From positions 1 to 40,115 of the forward strand of contig JABDDC010000013.1 of NCBI GenBank assembly GCA_013287815.1: a stretch of 40,115 nt of DNA, in the 5' to 3' direction. The stretch is from Chlamydiota bacterium. GTDB lineage: Bacteria > Chlamydiota > Chlamydiia > Chlamydiales > Parachlamydiaceae. The notes beneath the pieces are model-generated. The model worked only from the letters and a program-made list of their open reading frames with translations. It was not told the DNA's origin and searched no databases. Numbering within the stretch: the stretch's first letter is position 1; each line of letters begins with the position of its first letter. The translations under genes were made by a program, and so were the position numbers. Shown piece after piece: positions 15,804 to 24,688 of the stretch.

Positions 15804-16709
15804 AAGGAATAGTAAATCGGTGATTCCTCTCATGAGTTCCCCTGAAGACATCCGTTTTTTGCCTTCGAGCTGCACTTCTAGCAGTTCGAGGCTTTTATCG
15901 CCTGCAGGAACGATGAGGTTTCCCTTTTGGAAGGGTGTATCCCCGATTCTAGTTTTGAAAATTTTGAGCCTTTTGCTCTCGCCCCGCACCGTCACGTAGC
16001 ACCAGGCGCCCGGATGAGGATTGACGGCCCGCACTAGATCATGGATACGCTGGGCAGGCAGACTCCATTTGATTTCACAATCTTCCAGCTCGATTTTGGG
16101 TGCGAAGGTCACTTGGGATTGATCTTGAGGAATCCTTTTTGGAACCGCTACTTCAAATTCCCTGATGACCCTAAGCAACTCTTCTTCACCGACAACGCAT
16201 AGCTTGGCTTCAAGGTCCTCGAAGGACATCTCGGGTGTGATATCGACCTTGACCTGGCTGATGATGTCACCTGCATCCATTTTTTTGACCATGTGCATGA
16301 TGGTGATGCCAGATTCTTTTTCCCCTTCGATGATCGCTTTTTGGATGGGGGCGGCTCCCCTATATTTGGGGAGCAGGCTGGCGTGCAGGTTGATGCAACC
16401 AATCTTGGGCATATCCAGAAGATGTTGTTTGATGATCTCCCCATAGGCTACAATGACGAAGAGGTCGGCTTTAAAAGCTGCTAGGACATCTGCAAAAGCA
16501 GGGTCTGAGACAAGCTCCGGCTGGAAGACAGGAATTTTCGGATTGATCATCTCGCCGATTTTCTTAACCGGTGTGGGGACAGGTGTGCCTGAGCGCCCCT
16601 TGGGGCGGTCCGGCTTGGAGATGACCGCAACTATATTGACTCCGTTTTCGAAGAGAAATTGGAGAACCGAAGCGGCAAATTCTGGAGTCCCGAAAAAAAC
16701 AACCTTCAT
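15795..16709 (-). CDS. fmt: Methionyl-tRNA formyltransferase
   Basis: This enzyme formylates Met-tRNA(fMet) with 10-formyl-THF for translation initiation. The 304 residues match the family. It starts MKVVFFGTPEFAA, has the substrate/catalytic region CINLHASLLPKYRGAAP (catalytic Asn and His), then MDAGDIISQVKVDI, and a C-terminal domain with RAVNPHPGAWCYV. It follows lpxA after three bases, matching the chlamydial lpxC-fabZ-lpxA-fmt order. The gcv T protein upstream in the window and Fmt both use folate one-carbon units, but the genes are not linked in a transcript. Confidence 0.97.
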   Translation of the reverse strand: MKVVFFGTPEFAASVLQFLFENGVNIVAVISKPDRPKGRSGTPVPTPVKKIGEMINPKIPVFQPELVSDPAFADVLAAFKADLFVIVAYGEIIKQHLLDMPKIGCINLHASLLPKYRGAAPIQKAIIEGEKESGITIMHMVKKMDAGDIISQVKVDITPEMSFEDLEAKLCVVGEEELLRVIREFEVAVPKRIPQDQSQVTFAPKIELEDCEIKWSLPAQRIHDLVRAVNPHPGAWCYVTVRGESKRLKIFKTRIGDTPFQKGNLIVPAGDKSLELLEVQLEGKKRMSSGELMRGITDLLFLSQ

Positions 16710-16712
16710 CGC

Positions 16713-17588
16713 TTAGCTTTTGGCTGTAGCGGATTCGACTGATTCTTCTTCTTCCTGAGACGGGAGTTCATCCTCAGCCCCTTGGAGCCCCATCAGTCCG
16801 CGACGTGTTTCGCGACAGAATTGGACAAAGTGCAGCACTTCCTGCAGGGGTTTTAGTTCCTTTTCAATCCGGTTGAGTGCTTCTTCGAAGCGGAGCTGCG
16901 AGCGGTAGAGCAGTTTGAATGCTTTGCTGAGTTCCTGACGAATCTCCAGCGGGATTCCGCAACGTTTGAGTCCAATGATGTTGAGCCCGCCAAACTTATA
17001 CGGTATGCCTGCACCAATGGTGAAGGGTGGAATATCGTGAGTGACACGGCTCATGCCGCCGACCATGGAGTTGCGTCCGATGCGAACAAACTGGTGGATT
17101 GGTGTATGGCCGCCGATGATAGCGTAGTCTTCGACGATGACGTGTCCGGCCAGAGTCGCGTTGTTGCTCATGATGACCCTGTTACCAACGGTGCAGTTGT
17201 GGGCAACGTGGCAGTAGGCCATGATGAGGCATTCGTCGCCAACCTGGACGACAGTGTCTTCCTGGCACGATGAGTTGATGGTCACAAATTCGCGGATCTG
17301 GCAGTTCTTGCCAATCTTGACGAAGGTCTTTTCGCCCATGTATTTCAAGTCTTGCGTCTTGGTCCCGATGCTGGCAAACGGAAAAATAGTTGTCCCTTCG
17401 CCGATGGTGGTATGACCGTCGATGTAGGCGTGCGACTTTAAGGTGACATTATCTCCGATAACGACATCGGCTGAGCTGATGACGACGTAAGGCTCGATAG
17501 TGACATTTTTGCCGATCTTGGCTCCGGTAGCGATGACGGCTGTCGGATGAATTTGGCCTTTTATATTTTTGAATTCTGAGTTATGCAT
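16713..17588 (-). CDS. lpxA: UDP-GlcNAc acyltransferase
   Basis: LpxA performs the first acylation of UDP-GlcNAc in lipid A synthesis, in the cytoplasm. It has a left-handed parallel beta-helix made of hexapeptide repeats (for example IHPTAVIATGAKIGKNVTIE), visible over about the first 200 residues. The catalytic histidine is H130 in CHVAHNCTVGN. GGHTPIHQFVRIG and the C-terminal helical region follow. At 291 residues it is slightly longer than usual, owing to an acidic tail (DELPSQEEEESVESATAKS). It lies between fmt and fabZ in the standard chlamydial cluster. Confidence 0.96.
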   Translation of the reverse strand: MHNSEFKNIKGQIHPTAVIATGAKIGKNVTIEPYVVISSADVVIGDNVTLKSHAYIDGHTTIGEGTTIFPFASIGTKTQDLKYMGEKTFVKIGKNCQIREFVTINSSCQEDTVVQVGDECLIMAYCHVAHNCTVGNRVIMSNNATLAGHVIVEDYAIIGGHTPIHQFVRIGRNSMVGGMSRVTHDIPPFTIGAGIPYKFGGLNIIGLKRCGIPLEIRQELSKAFKLLYRSQLRFEEALNRIEKELKPLQEVLHFVQFCRETRRGLMGLQGAEDELPSQEEEESVESATAKS

Positions 17589-17622
17589 GCTACTTATTCT
17601 TTATAATTAAATCGGTTTATAC

Positions 17623-18079
17623 TTAAATTTGGCTTTTGTCTACAAAGACAAAACCTATCTCTGCTTCGGCGGCTACTTTTTCATTGACTAAGGCTTCGGC
17701 TTTGACCCGTCCCCCTTTGCTGCTGAAATGGAGCCCTTGGCATCTTAATAAAAGGACATCGCCCGGCTTAACAGGCAGTCTAAATTTGGCTTGGTTAACG
17801 CTCAATAGAACAGCAATCTTATCTTTCTGTCCGCGCAAATGGACGAGAATGCCACCAGCTTGGGCCAAAGCCTCTAGGATCAGGACTCCGGGCATGATAG
17901 GCGCATCAGGAAAATGTCCCTGAAAGAATGATTCGTTGATTGTGACATTTTTTTTGGGCCAGGATAAAACCTTTCTCCAAATCCATCTCCAAAACGCGAT
18001 CGACAAGCAAAAATGGATAGCGGTGAGGAAGGATTTCGATGATCTTTTTGATATCAAGGCTTTCCGATGTATTAACCAT
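17623..18079 (-). CDS. fabZ: 3-hydroxyacyl-ACP dehydratase with frameshift
   Basis: FabZ dehydrates 3-hydroxyacyl-ACP in fatty acid synthesis. The C-terminal frame has the catalytic region [20 protein letters not shown] (His and Glu). The N-terminal frame begins at ATG 18079, which shares one base with the lpxC stop (TAATG), and reads [20 protein letters not shown] then [20 protein letters not shown], exactly what FabZ should have. The two frames meet at an A8 run (T8 at 17948-17955 on the plus strand). With seven A's the gene would read [17 protein letters not shown] and encode 151 residues. Either the base count is a sequence error, or expression needs slippage at the run, or the gene is recently broken. 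FabZ is normally essential, so a true null is least likely. Confidence 0.9.
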
Positions 18080-18960
18080 TAATGATTCTCCATCGTAATA
18101 TGTTTTAAGAGTTGCTTTGCAAAAGTAAAGTTGGATGAATGTCCCGAACGGATGGCGATGATATGGGCATGGAAGTCAAATCCGATCAGGGAGAGGTCGC
18201 CGATGAGGTCGAGTATTTTATGACGGGCCATCTCGTCAGGGAAAAATAAGCCCCCCTTGCTGAGGATGACGTCGTCTTTGATCACGACCGCATTGTCCAG
18301 GCTGCCGCCTTTGATGAGACCGCGGTCCATCAGATATGAGATCTCTTTATAGAGAGAAAAAGTGCGGCAGGGGGCGATCTCGTGGAGAAAGCTTTCAGGA
18401 GTCAATAAAATGGAATGAAATTGGGCCTTAAGAAAGGGAGAACCGGGATAGCTTAATGTATAACTAATGCGATAGCCATCATAGGGAAGGGCGACAATGT
18501 GGATATCTCCTTCAGACCAGAAGACCGGCTGCTGGATTTTGACGATAGGGACGGTAGCGTCTTGTTCGGCAACGCCGGCGTTTTCGATCATTTCTACAAA
18601 GACATCAGAACTGCCATTGCCGACGGGCGGCTCGATGTTGGATATTTCGATGGATAGGTTGTCGATGCCATTGGCCTTAATAGCCGAAAGGACATGCTCT
18701 ACGGTATGGATTTTGACATCACCGATGCCTATCGTCGTACTTCTTGCAGTATCTTGGACATATTCGACGGTAGCAGGAATCAGTGGTTGGCTGGGTAGGT
18801 CGATCCGTTTGAAGACAATACCTGTTCCTTCCTTGGCAGGGACAAAACGCAAAGACACACTTTCTCCGGTATGGATCCCGATGCCTGAGAATTCGGCAGA
18901 CGCCGCCAGGGTCCTTTGCTTACGTGTGATCATTTCCAATGCTGGATTTACTTTTGCCAT
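18079..18960 (-). CDS. lpxC: UDP-3-O-acyl-GlcNAc deacetylase
   Basis: LpxC is the zinc-dependent committed step of lipid A synthesis. The 293 residues include [19 protein letters not shown] (zinc ligand H89) and [19 protein letters not shown] (zinc-binding His and Asp), plus a late GHSSNF with the catalytic histidine. The family usually starts near MITRKQRTL (residue 10 here), so the start could be nine codons later; neither site has a strong Shine-Dalgarno. It is the first gene of the lpxC-fabZ-lpxA-fmt cluster, and upstream is a repeat field. Confidence 0.96.
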   Translation of the reverse strand: MAKVNPALEMITRKQRTLAASAEFSGIGIHTGESVSLRFVPAKEGTGIVFKRIDLPSQPLIPATVEYVQDTARSTTIGIGDVKIHTVEHVLSAIKANGIDNLSIEISNIEPPVGNGSSDVFVEMIENAGVAEQDATVPIVKIQQPVFWSEGDIHIVALPYDGYRISYTLSYPGSPFLKAQFHSILLTPESFLHEIAPCRTFSLYKEISYLMDRGLIKGGSLDNAVVIKDDVILSKGGLFFPDEMARHKILDLIGDLSLIGFDFHAHIIAIRSGHSSNFTFAKQLLKHITMENH

Positions 18961-19026
18961 GCTATCAGTTTAATGAATCGCCTCATTTTAAACAAGATGG
19001 GAAAAAAGATGAAAAAAAAAGAAACA

Positions 19027-19107
19027 GGAATAGACGGGGATAGACGGGGATAGACAGGGATAGACAGGGATAGACGGGGATAGACGGGGATAGACGGGGA
19101 TAGAGGG
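19027..19107. repeat. 10-bp tandem array
   Basis: Seven units of TAGACRGGGA at exact 10-base spacing (19031-19100), with imperfect ends on both sides. Two units have A instead of G at position 6. Confidence 0.95.
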
Positions 19108-19176
19108 TGTTATTTATTAAACACAGAGGCACAAAGGCACGGAGGTCACAGAGAAAGTCGCAAGCCACAAAGACAA

Positions 19177-19434
19177 AGAGCGGAAAGGATGGAAAGGATA
19201 TTTAGGATTAGAAGGATTTAGAGCGGAAAGGATGGAAAGGATATTTAGGATTAGAAGGATTTAGAGCAGAAAGGATGGAAAGGATATTTAGGATTAGAAG
19301 GATTTAGAGCAGAAAGGATGGAAAGGATATTTAGGATTAGAAGGATTTAGAGCAGACAGGATGGAAAGGATATTTAGGATTAGAAGGATTTAGAGCAGAA
19401 AGGATGGAAAGGATATTTAGGATTAGAAGGATCT
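19177..19434. repeat. 43-bp tandem array, six copies
   Basis: Six head-to-tail units begin at 19177, 19220, 19263, 19306, 19349 and 19392. Each starts AGAGCRGAAAGGATGGAAAG and continues GATATTTAGGATTAGAAGG. Copies differ by one or two bases, so there are no unique spacers. Inside each unit GGAT recurs at about 8-10 bases. Confidence 0.95.
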
Positions 19435-19585
19435 GCGCTGAAATTAATACATAAGTATATTAAAATAAATATTTCACAACTAAACAACTATAGACTTTCA
19501 GTGAGGAAAATAAAACTTAAATTTTAACTTTTACAAATGAGTATAGAATGAAATCGGGTCTGTACTTCTTTTTTTCATCTTTCTT

Positions 19586-19730
19586 ATCCTGCCCATCCTA
19601 ACCATCCTTTTCATCCTGCCCGCTCTAAATCCTGCCCATCCTAACCATCCTTTTCATCCTGCCCGCTCTAAATCCTGCCCATCCTAACCATCCTTTTCAT
19701 CCTGCCCGCTCTAAATCCTGCCCATCCTAT
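19586..19730. repeat. 43-bp tandem array, inverted and diverged
   Basis: Three full units and a part begin at 19586, 19629, 19672 and 19715, each starting ATCCTGCCCATCCTAACCAT. The reverse complement aligns base for base with the 19177 array unit at roughly four fifths identity, so the two arrays are inverted relatives around a 150-base spacer. Confidence 0.92.
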
Positions 19731-19748
19731 CCGCTCTCTTCTCTGAGG

Positions 19749-19781
19749 CCTCAATGCCTCAATGCCTTAATGCCTTAATGC
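19749..19781. repeat. 8-bp tandem array
   Basis: Four units of CCTYAATG (two with C, two with T) run into the lnt stop codon at 19775-19777. Confidence 0.85.
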
Positions 19782-21448
19782 CGCTTGATCTCTGTTAATC
19801 TGTGTTTTATAAAAAGGGCGCATACAGCCAAGAGGATAACTATGCATAAGCTCAACACGAAGACATCACCCCACCAAGTATAAAGAGTACGGTAATGATA
19901 GGTTGGGATGCTAACCTTTAGTGAATCGGAGAGTTGCTGAGCCTGGGTGTCGCTGGTGCCGAGGAGCGCGATGATCCTGCCCAGGCTATCGCAGGCACCG
20001 GTAAGGCCCGTATTGCATGCACGCGCCAAGGGTATCCCATTCTCCACTGTCCTGAGCCGGGCATGATCAAAATGCTGGCGCGGCAGACGCGAACTCGGAT
20101 ACCAGCCATCGTTGGTGAGGTTGACAAGCAGTTCTGCCCCTTTGATCCTGGTCTCGCGCATCAGATTGCCAAAGGTCTCTTCATAGCAAATTGAGGCGCT
20201 CATTGGGACCGGTCCATTAAAAACTTTAGCTTCTTTGCCTGGTGTAAATGATCCTGTGATTCCGTATTTTGCAGCCAACTGCCGGCACCAATCGAATGGG
20301 ATATATTCCCCCATCGGCAATAAGACTTGCTTTTCATAGCGCACAGGGACTGATCCACCTGGTTTAAAGTGGAAAGCGGCACTAAAGTTTTCGTTTATTT
20401 TCAATTCATCATTATAATCGGCATCTTCCAATCCAACGATGACATCAGCGTTAAATAGGTTGGCAAAGGCTTGAACAATGAACGCATTCGAAACCAGCCA
20501 GAGCATTCCTTTATCAGTTTTAACGTAAGCGCCAAAACCGGTATCCATGCTTGGAAAAGCCTTTGAGGAGTCCGGACCGAACAGGTCGGTAAACAGTTTT
20601 CTGACATCATCGATCGGATAAATCGTATGATATGTTCCGTAGGGAACAACATATTCAGGCAGGACGATCAGATCAATCTTTTGGCTAAGCTGCTTTGTAG
20701 TTGTTCCTAAAATGATTTTCCATTCATTCAATACAAATGCCCGGGCCTCATCGGCGCTTTGGAATCCGAGATTTTCTTCGATGGGAAGGGCGGGTTGTAT
20801 AAGCAAGACTGAGACTGTAGGACTATTATCAGCTTTATTTTCGTGATAGTGATAGTGGACAGCGCCGTAGATATAGGGAATCAAAATAAATGACAGCAAA
20901 ACAAGTGTGTCGGCAAGTTTAAAATGGGAAAGCCATGCACGCAATGCTGCCAGGTTGGTTAATATTATCCAAAAAGAGAGGAAGTAGACTCCGCCAAGCG
21001 AGGCCAACTGCATGGGGTAGATAGACCCTGTTAGGGCAATGCCAGTCGGATTAAGCGATAATCCTGAAAAGATAAACAGACGTGACCACTCCAACAAAAC
21101 CCAAAGGGCTGCCAATGCCGAAAGACTAATCCGGCTCTTAAAAGTTTTTGGGGTGATCCACAACGCGACTAGTCCACATTGGGCGCCCAGGATCCATGCA
21201 AGAAGAACCAGGACAACGTAGATATAAGCGTAAGGATGGGAGATGAACCATGACAGCTGAACGATCTGCACAGCAGCATACCACCCCATGGCGATACAGA
21301 ATCTTTCGACGGGCCGGTCGATATCTAATAACACCCGCCAAAATAAGGCGAAGCCGCAAACCGATGCGAGCAGGCCGAACCACCAGACCCAGGCCGGCTG
21401 CCCAAACGCGACCAAGATGAACGATACTAATAATAGAATAGGTTTCAC
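19775..21448 (-). CDS. lnt: Apolipoprotein N-acyltransferase
   Basis: Lnt transfers the third acyl chain to the N-terminal cysteine of lipoproteins at the inner membrane. The N-terminal half is a multi-helix membrane region; the C-terminal half is a nitrilase-fold domain. The catalytic triad is visible as Glu in LPEYVVPYG, Lys in RYEKQVLLPMGEYIPF and Cys in SASICYEETFG. The frame is open upstream to 21610, but that part translates a dispersed repeat, so I start at GTG 21448 (VKPILLLVSFILVAFGQPAW), nine bases after an AGGA; this gives 557 residues. The stop lies inside an 8-bp array. Lnt is near lpxC in chlamydial genomes. Confidence 0.93.
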   Translation of the reverse strand: MKPILLLVSFILVAFGQPAWVWWFGLLASVCGFALFWRVLLDIDRPVERFCIAMGWYAAVQIVQLSWFISHPYAYIYVVLVLLAWILGAQCGLVALWITPKTFKSRISLSALAALWVLLEWSRLFIFSGLSLNPTGIALTGSIYPMQLASLGGVYFLSFWIILTNLAALRAWLSHFKLADTLVLLSFILIPYIYGAVHYHYHENKADNSPTVSVLLIQPALPIEENLGFQSADEARAFVLNEWKIILGTTTKQLSQKIDLIVLPEYVVPYGTYHTIYPIDDVRKLFTDLFGPDSSKAFPSMDTGFGAYVKTDKGMLWLVSNAFIVQAFANLFNADVIVGLEDADYNDELKINENFSAAFHFKPGGSVPVRYEKQVLLPMGEYIPFDWCRQLAAKYGITGSFTPGKEAKVFNGPVPMSASICYEETFGNLMRETRIKGAELLVNLTNDGWYPSSRLPRQHFDHARLRTVENGIPLARACNTGLTGACDSLGRIIALLGTSDTQAQQLSDSLKVSIPTYHYRTLYTWWGDVFVLSLCIVILLAVCALFIKHRLTEIKRH

Positions 21449-21487
21449 GTTACAAATTCCTATAAATAGATTAAATCTATACGAAAA

Positions 21488-21939
21488 TTTGCTTGCGAAG
21501 CCTTGGAGTGCGGTGCTCTGAGGCTGTGAAAAAAATAGGGCGGCGCAGCCGCTTTTGGAGTGCGCCGGCTCCGCCGGCGCTTTGTTATTACACACACCAA
21601 TGCAATGCAAAACGTATCGTAGGCGGTGCTATAATCCTAGAAACGGCGATTGGAAGGGGGCTCCAGACGCAAAATTTTGGTTCATAACGCGTTGAGGCGA
21701 AGGGGGACATACCCAAACGGGTAAGCTCCCCTTCGTCTCAACGCGTTCTGAATCAAAAGATTGCATCTGGAGCCCCCTTCCAATCGCCGTTTCTAGGATA
21801 ATGGCCTTCAGCAACGATTATCTGCTCATCAATGTTGCTAATAACAAAGCGCCGGCGGAGCCGGCGCACTCCAAAAGCACCTCCGGTGCCCTTTTTTTCA
21901 CAGCCTCAGAGCACTGCACTCCAAGGCTTCGCAAGCAAA
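21488..21939. repeat. Nested palindromic element (about 450 bp)
   Basis: Outer arms at 21488-21588 and 21841-21939 are near-exact reverse complements, starting TTTGCTTGCGAAGCCTTGGA and ending at GCGCTTTGTTAT. Within the arms lies a small hairpin whose stem differs between the two arms, yet each copy still pairs with itself (GCGGCGCAGCCGC against GCACCGGAGGTGC). A second, unrelated inverted repeat at 21635-21798 lies inside. No open frame of note is present. Confidence 0.9.
21635..21798. repeat. Inner inverted repeat, 164 bp
   Basis: Starts TCCTAGAAACGGCGATTGGA and ends with its reverse complement; the arms, about 65-70 bases, include GGGGGCTCCAGA and AACGCGTTGAG with a few mismatches. A single arm copy occurs at 29683-29725. 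Confidence 0.9.
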
Positions 21940-21978
21940 AATATCTCAATACCTAATTAATTTAGCCCTCCGACTACT

Positions 21979-24357
21979 TTAGATGCAAGAGGTTAGTTGG
22001 CTGCCGAGTTTGGTGGAAATGATCTTCTCGAGGAGAAGCGTGGGCGCCAGCGAGACCTCCTCGGCGATTCCCTGGTGGTAGATAACGGTAGACGGAGTAA
22101 GTCCCGGCAGCGTATTAGCTTCGATGATGATCACTTTCTCCGTCTGCAAATTGAAGAATATATCAATGCGGCAATAATTGCCGATGCCAAGGGCTTTGGC
22201 GGCCTTCTCAACTATTCTCTTGATTTTTACAGTCACCTGTTTACTGACTATCGACTCCGGCGGCGGCGTCAGGTTAACACCTGTTCCACCCTGAAACTTC
22301 TCTTCTAAACTCAGTACCGCACCCTCGGCAACGGTAATGCTCGGACTCAGAGCCTTGTAGATGCCATTCTCTTCCATTACCCCAACCGTCAGTTCGATCC
22401 AACCATCTCCAGATCTATGCTTCAAGCCAATCTTTTCAATGGCGATCACATCTGTTTCGATGTATGGTTCGATCATGTAGTCGCCGATATGGGGCGGCAT
22501 TTCGATGATCCCTTTTTGATTGGGAAAGGTCTCAGCAGGAATGGAGCTAGCTTTATCCCGGATAAATCCCATATAGAGCTCGAGGTCGCGGGCATTGTGC
22601 AAAAGGGCAATTCCAGCCGAACACCCATCGCAGCGTGGTTTAACAAGCAGTTTGTCTGTTTTTAATACTTCCAGGATCTCATTCCACAGGTTTTGACAAT
22701 CATTTTTAGAATATTGATTGACGAATTGGAAGTTGATGATCTTTTTAGGGAGTGAAAGGATATCGGGATCATTCAATTCATTGATTCTTTGGCCAGTGGC
22801 AAATTTATCCATGCAGAGGGTTGATGATTGTGAATCGGATCCGTTAAAAGGGATTTCAGCCTTCTCCAACATTGCCTGAAGCGTTCCATCCTCTCCTATG
22901 CCGCCATGCATAGCGATAAAAACAAAAGCATTCTCCTTTTTAGCCCTAGCAATGAACTGATCGAGTCCCATTTTCTTCGGTGTTAGCTTGCCTTTATTAG
23001 TAATGCCTAGCTCGTCCTGAATGGCTCCAATCAGTTCATGTACTTTTATCGATTCTTTATTTACTGACAGGCAATTCTGATAAATCTCTTCCACTGTATG
23101 GTTCAAAGTATAGCTGTAAGGTAGTTCCCAAATATTTCCATCTTTATCATACAGGAATGGGAGAGGATAAAAAGACCGGGAGCGGCGCAGTTTGAGCCAT
23201 ACATTCGTTCCCGACATCAGGGATACTTGCCTTTCAGCATTGCTTCCGCCAAACAAGACAAAGACCGGCATTTTATCATGTCCCTCCACCTTTTCAATAG
23301 CAGGGGGCATGGGCAAATTATTTCGGCGGCATCCCCTTCTAACGATAAGGAGGAGGATTTCTTGATGGGTCATGCCAACGATCGACGCTTGGCGAAAAAG
23401 GAAGCTGTTTTGTTCCAGTCCGCTGATCGGATTTAAATCAGAAAAACAGATCGTCCCATCATCCATTACCCAACCATCTAATCTGGCGAAATCGCGCATC
23501 TTGCAAAGGCGGAAAATTTCTTTAGCTTGCCTGCGGATCTCCAGGATCTTATCAAATGGGAACCTGGCGGGAGTATGGTAGGCAGCCTGATTGGTAGGAA
23601 GGTATTTTTTTCTATAATCGAAGATCTGGTTGTTGCTGTAGTCCACCTCAACTTCTGTCGGGATCAACGGGATAGGCTCTCCATCCAAAGATTCGATGAC
23701 CAGGACAGTGAATTCTTTTCCTTTGCAGAAAGGTTCCAGCAAGGCATCTTTACCGAGAGCCGTTGCCTTTTGGTAAGCCTCTTCGGGGGTGTGGACGGAG
23801 GAAACACCGATGGAAGAGCCCCCGATGGCGGGTTTGACGATGGCTCTTTTTAGGTCATGTTTTTGGAAAAACACTTCGATTTCTTTTTTATAATCTTGAT
23901 CTGGTTGAAGCAGGAGCGATGGAACTGTATTGAATCCGTTTTTTTTTAGATGAGCGGTCAATTTATACTTATGGAAATAGCTGCGGCAGCTATCACTATC
24001 TGATCCGATGAATGGGACCCCAAATTCTTCTAAATAGGAAACTAGCTCGCCATCCTCCCCAAAGGATCCGTGAATGGTTGGAAATACAAGGTCGACCTCA
24101 TTCAAAAGCTTTCGCAAGGAATATTGATCCAGCTTGGTAGATGTCTGGGCAAGTTTGAAGTCGAAGTCGGAAGGAGTATTGGAGTAAAGTTGACCGCAAG
24201 AGATCTGATAAAATTCCTTCTCACAATTGACGTATAAAGGGATAATTTCAATTAGTGGTGATGAGAGATGATCCATGACGGATCGGGCCGAATTCAAAGA
24301 AATCCCTCTTTCAGGCGATGGACCGCCGCATATTACTGCAATCTTAAACATTTTCAT
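21979..24357 (-). CDS. Tandem two-domain D-Ala-D-Ala ligase-like protein
   Basis: A 792-residue protein made of two consecutive Ddl (ATP-grasp) modules. Module 1 (about 1-350) has VICGGPSPERGISLNSA, HGSFGEDGELVSYL and VKPAIGGSSIGVSSV, but its metal-site end reads ARLDGWVMDDGTICFSDLNP then ISGLEQNSF, with Asp replacing the usual Glu and no PGMT motif. Module 2 (about 362-792) has VLFGGSNAERQVSLMSG, MHGGIGEDGTLQAML, LLVKPRCDGCSAGIALL and a canonical end, RIDIFF...IIIEANTLPGLTPSTV. A normal Ddl is about 300-370 residues, so this is a fusion or tandem duplication. In genus Chlamydia Ddl is fused to MurC instead; here no MurC is present. Module 2 looks the better candidate for D-Ala-D-Ala synthesis; module 1 may differ in substrate. 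Confidence 0.85.
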   Translation of the reverse strand: MKMFKIAVICGGPSPERGISLNSARSVMDHLSSPLIEIIPLYVNCEKEFYQISCGQLYSNTPSDFDFKLAQTSTKLDQYSLRKLLNEVDLVFPTIHGSFGEDGELVSYLEEFGVPFIGSDSDSCRSYFHKYKLTAHLKKNGFNTVPSLLLQPDQDYKKEIEVFFQKHDLKRAIVKPAIGGSSIGVSSVHTPEEAYQKATALGKDALLEPFCKGKEFTVLVIESLDGEPIPLIPTEVEVDYSNNQIFDYRKKYLPTNQAAYHTPARFPFDKILEIRRQAKEIFRLCKMRDFARLDGWVMDDGTICFSDLNPISGLEQNSFLFRQASIVGMTHQEILLLIVRRGCRRNNLPMPPAIEKVEGHDKMPVFVLFGGSNAERQVSLMSGTNVWLKLRRSRSFYPLPFLYDKDGNIWELPYSYTLNHTVEEIYQNCLSVNKESIKVHELIGAIQDELGITNKGKLTPKKMGLDQFIARAKKENAFVFIAMHGGIGEDGTLQAMLEKAEIPFNGSDSQSSTLCMDKFATGQRINELNDPDILSLPKKIINFQFVNQYSKNDCQNLWNEILEVLKTDKLLVKPRCDGCSAGIALLHNARDLELYMGFIRDKASSIPAETFPNQKGIIEMPPHIGDYMIEPYIETDVIAIEKIGLKHRSGDGWIELTVGVMEENGIYKALSPSITVAEGAVLSLEEKFQGGTGVNLTPPPESIVSKQVTVKIKRIVEKAAKALGIGNYCRIDIFFNLQTEKVIIIEANTLPGLTPSTVIYHQGIAEEVSLAPTLLLEKIISTKLGSQLTSCI

Positions 24358-24390
24358 TCCAAATTGATTCTTACAAATTCAAAGTTCCTA

Positions 24391-24460
24391 CTCCAGTCCC
24401 GACAGGGACGACATATGTATAGCCCATAGTGTATCTTTTCTTCAAGGGAAGATACGAAAA
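24391..24460. repeat. Dispersed repeat, interrupted copy (left part)
   Basis: CTCCAGTCCCGACAGGGACG, then ACATATGTATAGCCCATAGT matches the copy at 9733-9822. The right part resumes at 24689 after the MITE insertion. Confidence 0.6.
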
Positions 24461-24688
24461 CTGAGATTCGGAGTAGGAACGAGATGTCAGAGATACCGTT
24501 TGGGTATAGGAAAGTGGCTCTAGCAAGGGTTGGCTAGAAAGTTGTATAGAAGATTTTACCGCGGAGCCGCAGAGATCGCTGAGCAAGCGCAGAGAGATTT
24601 TGATCGTAGAAAAAACTCTCTGCGTTTGCTCAGCGATCTCTGCGGCTCCGCGGTTATAATGACGATAAGTACCTACTCCGAATCTCAG
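24461..24688. mobile_element. 228-bp MITE with 8-bp target duplication
   Basis: Perfect 17-bp inverted ends (CTGAGATTCGGAGTAGG at 24461-24477 and its complement at 24672-24688) are flanked by the direct repeat TACGAAAA (24453-24460 and 24689-24696), the mark of a transposition. The element is too short to encode a transposase. It contains a long hairpin: 24558-24596 pairs with 24616-24654, including ACCGCGGAGCCGCAGAGATC. Confidence 0.85.

Larger units (their letters stand above)
18961..19774. other. Repeat field without genes
   Basis: This 814-base stretch holds a 10-bp array, a fragment of the ACACAGAGGCACAAAG-type repeat (about 19120-19172), two inverted 43-bp arrays around an AT-rich spacer (19435-19585) and an 8-bp array. 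I see no credible gene. Confidence 0.85.

Noticed and set aside
19177-19730. CRISPR array
   Set aside because: Units are head to tail with no unique spacers between them, so these are tandem repeats.
21449-21610. N-terminal extension of Lnt by 54 residues
   Set aside because: It translates a dispersed repeat (STALQGFASKF) and lacks a ribosome site; GTG 21448 gives a normal Lnt start.
24461-24688. Rho-independent terminator for the Ddl gene
   Set aside because: Ddl is transcribed leftward, away from this hairpin, and the inverted ends with target duplication mark a mobile element.
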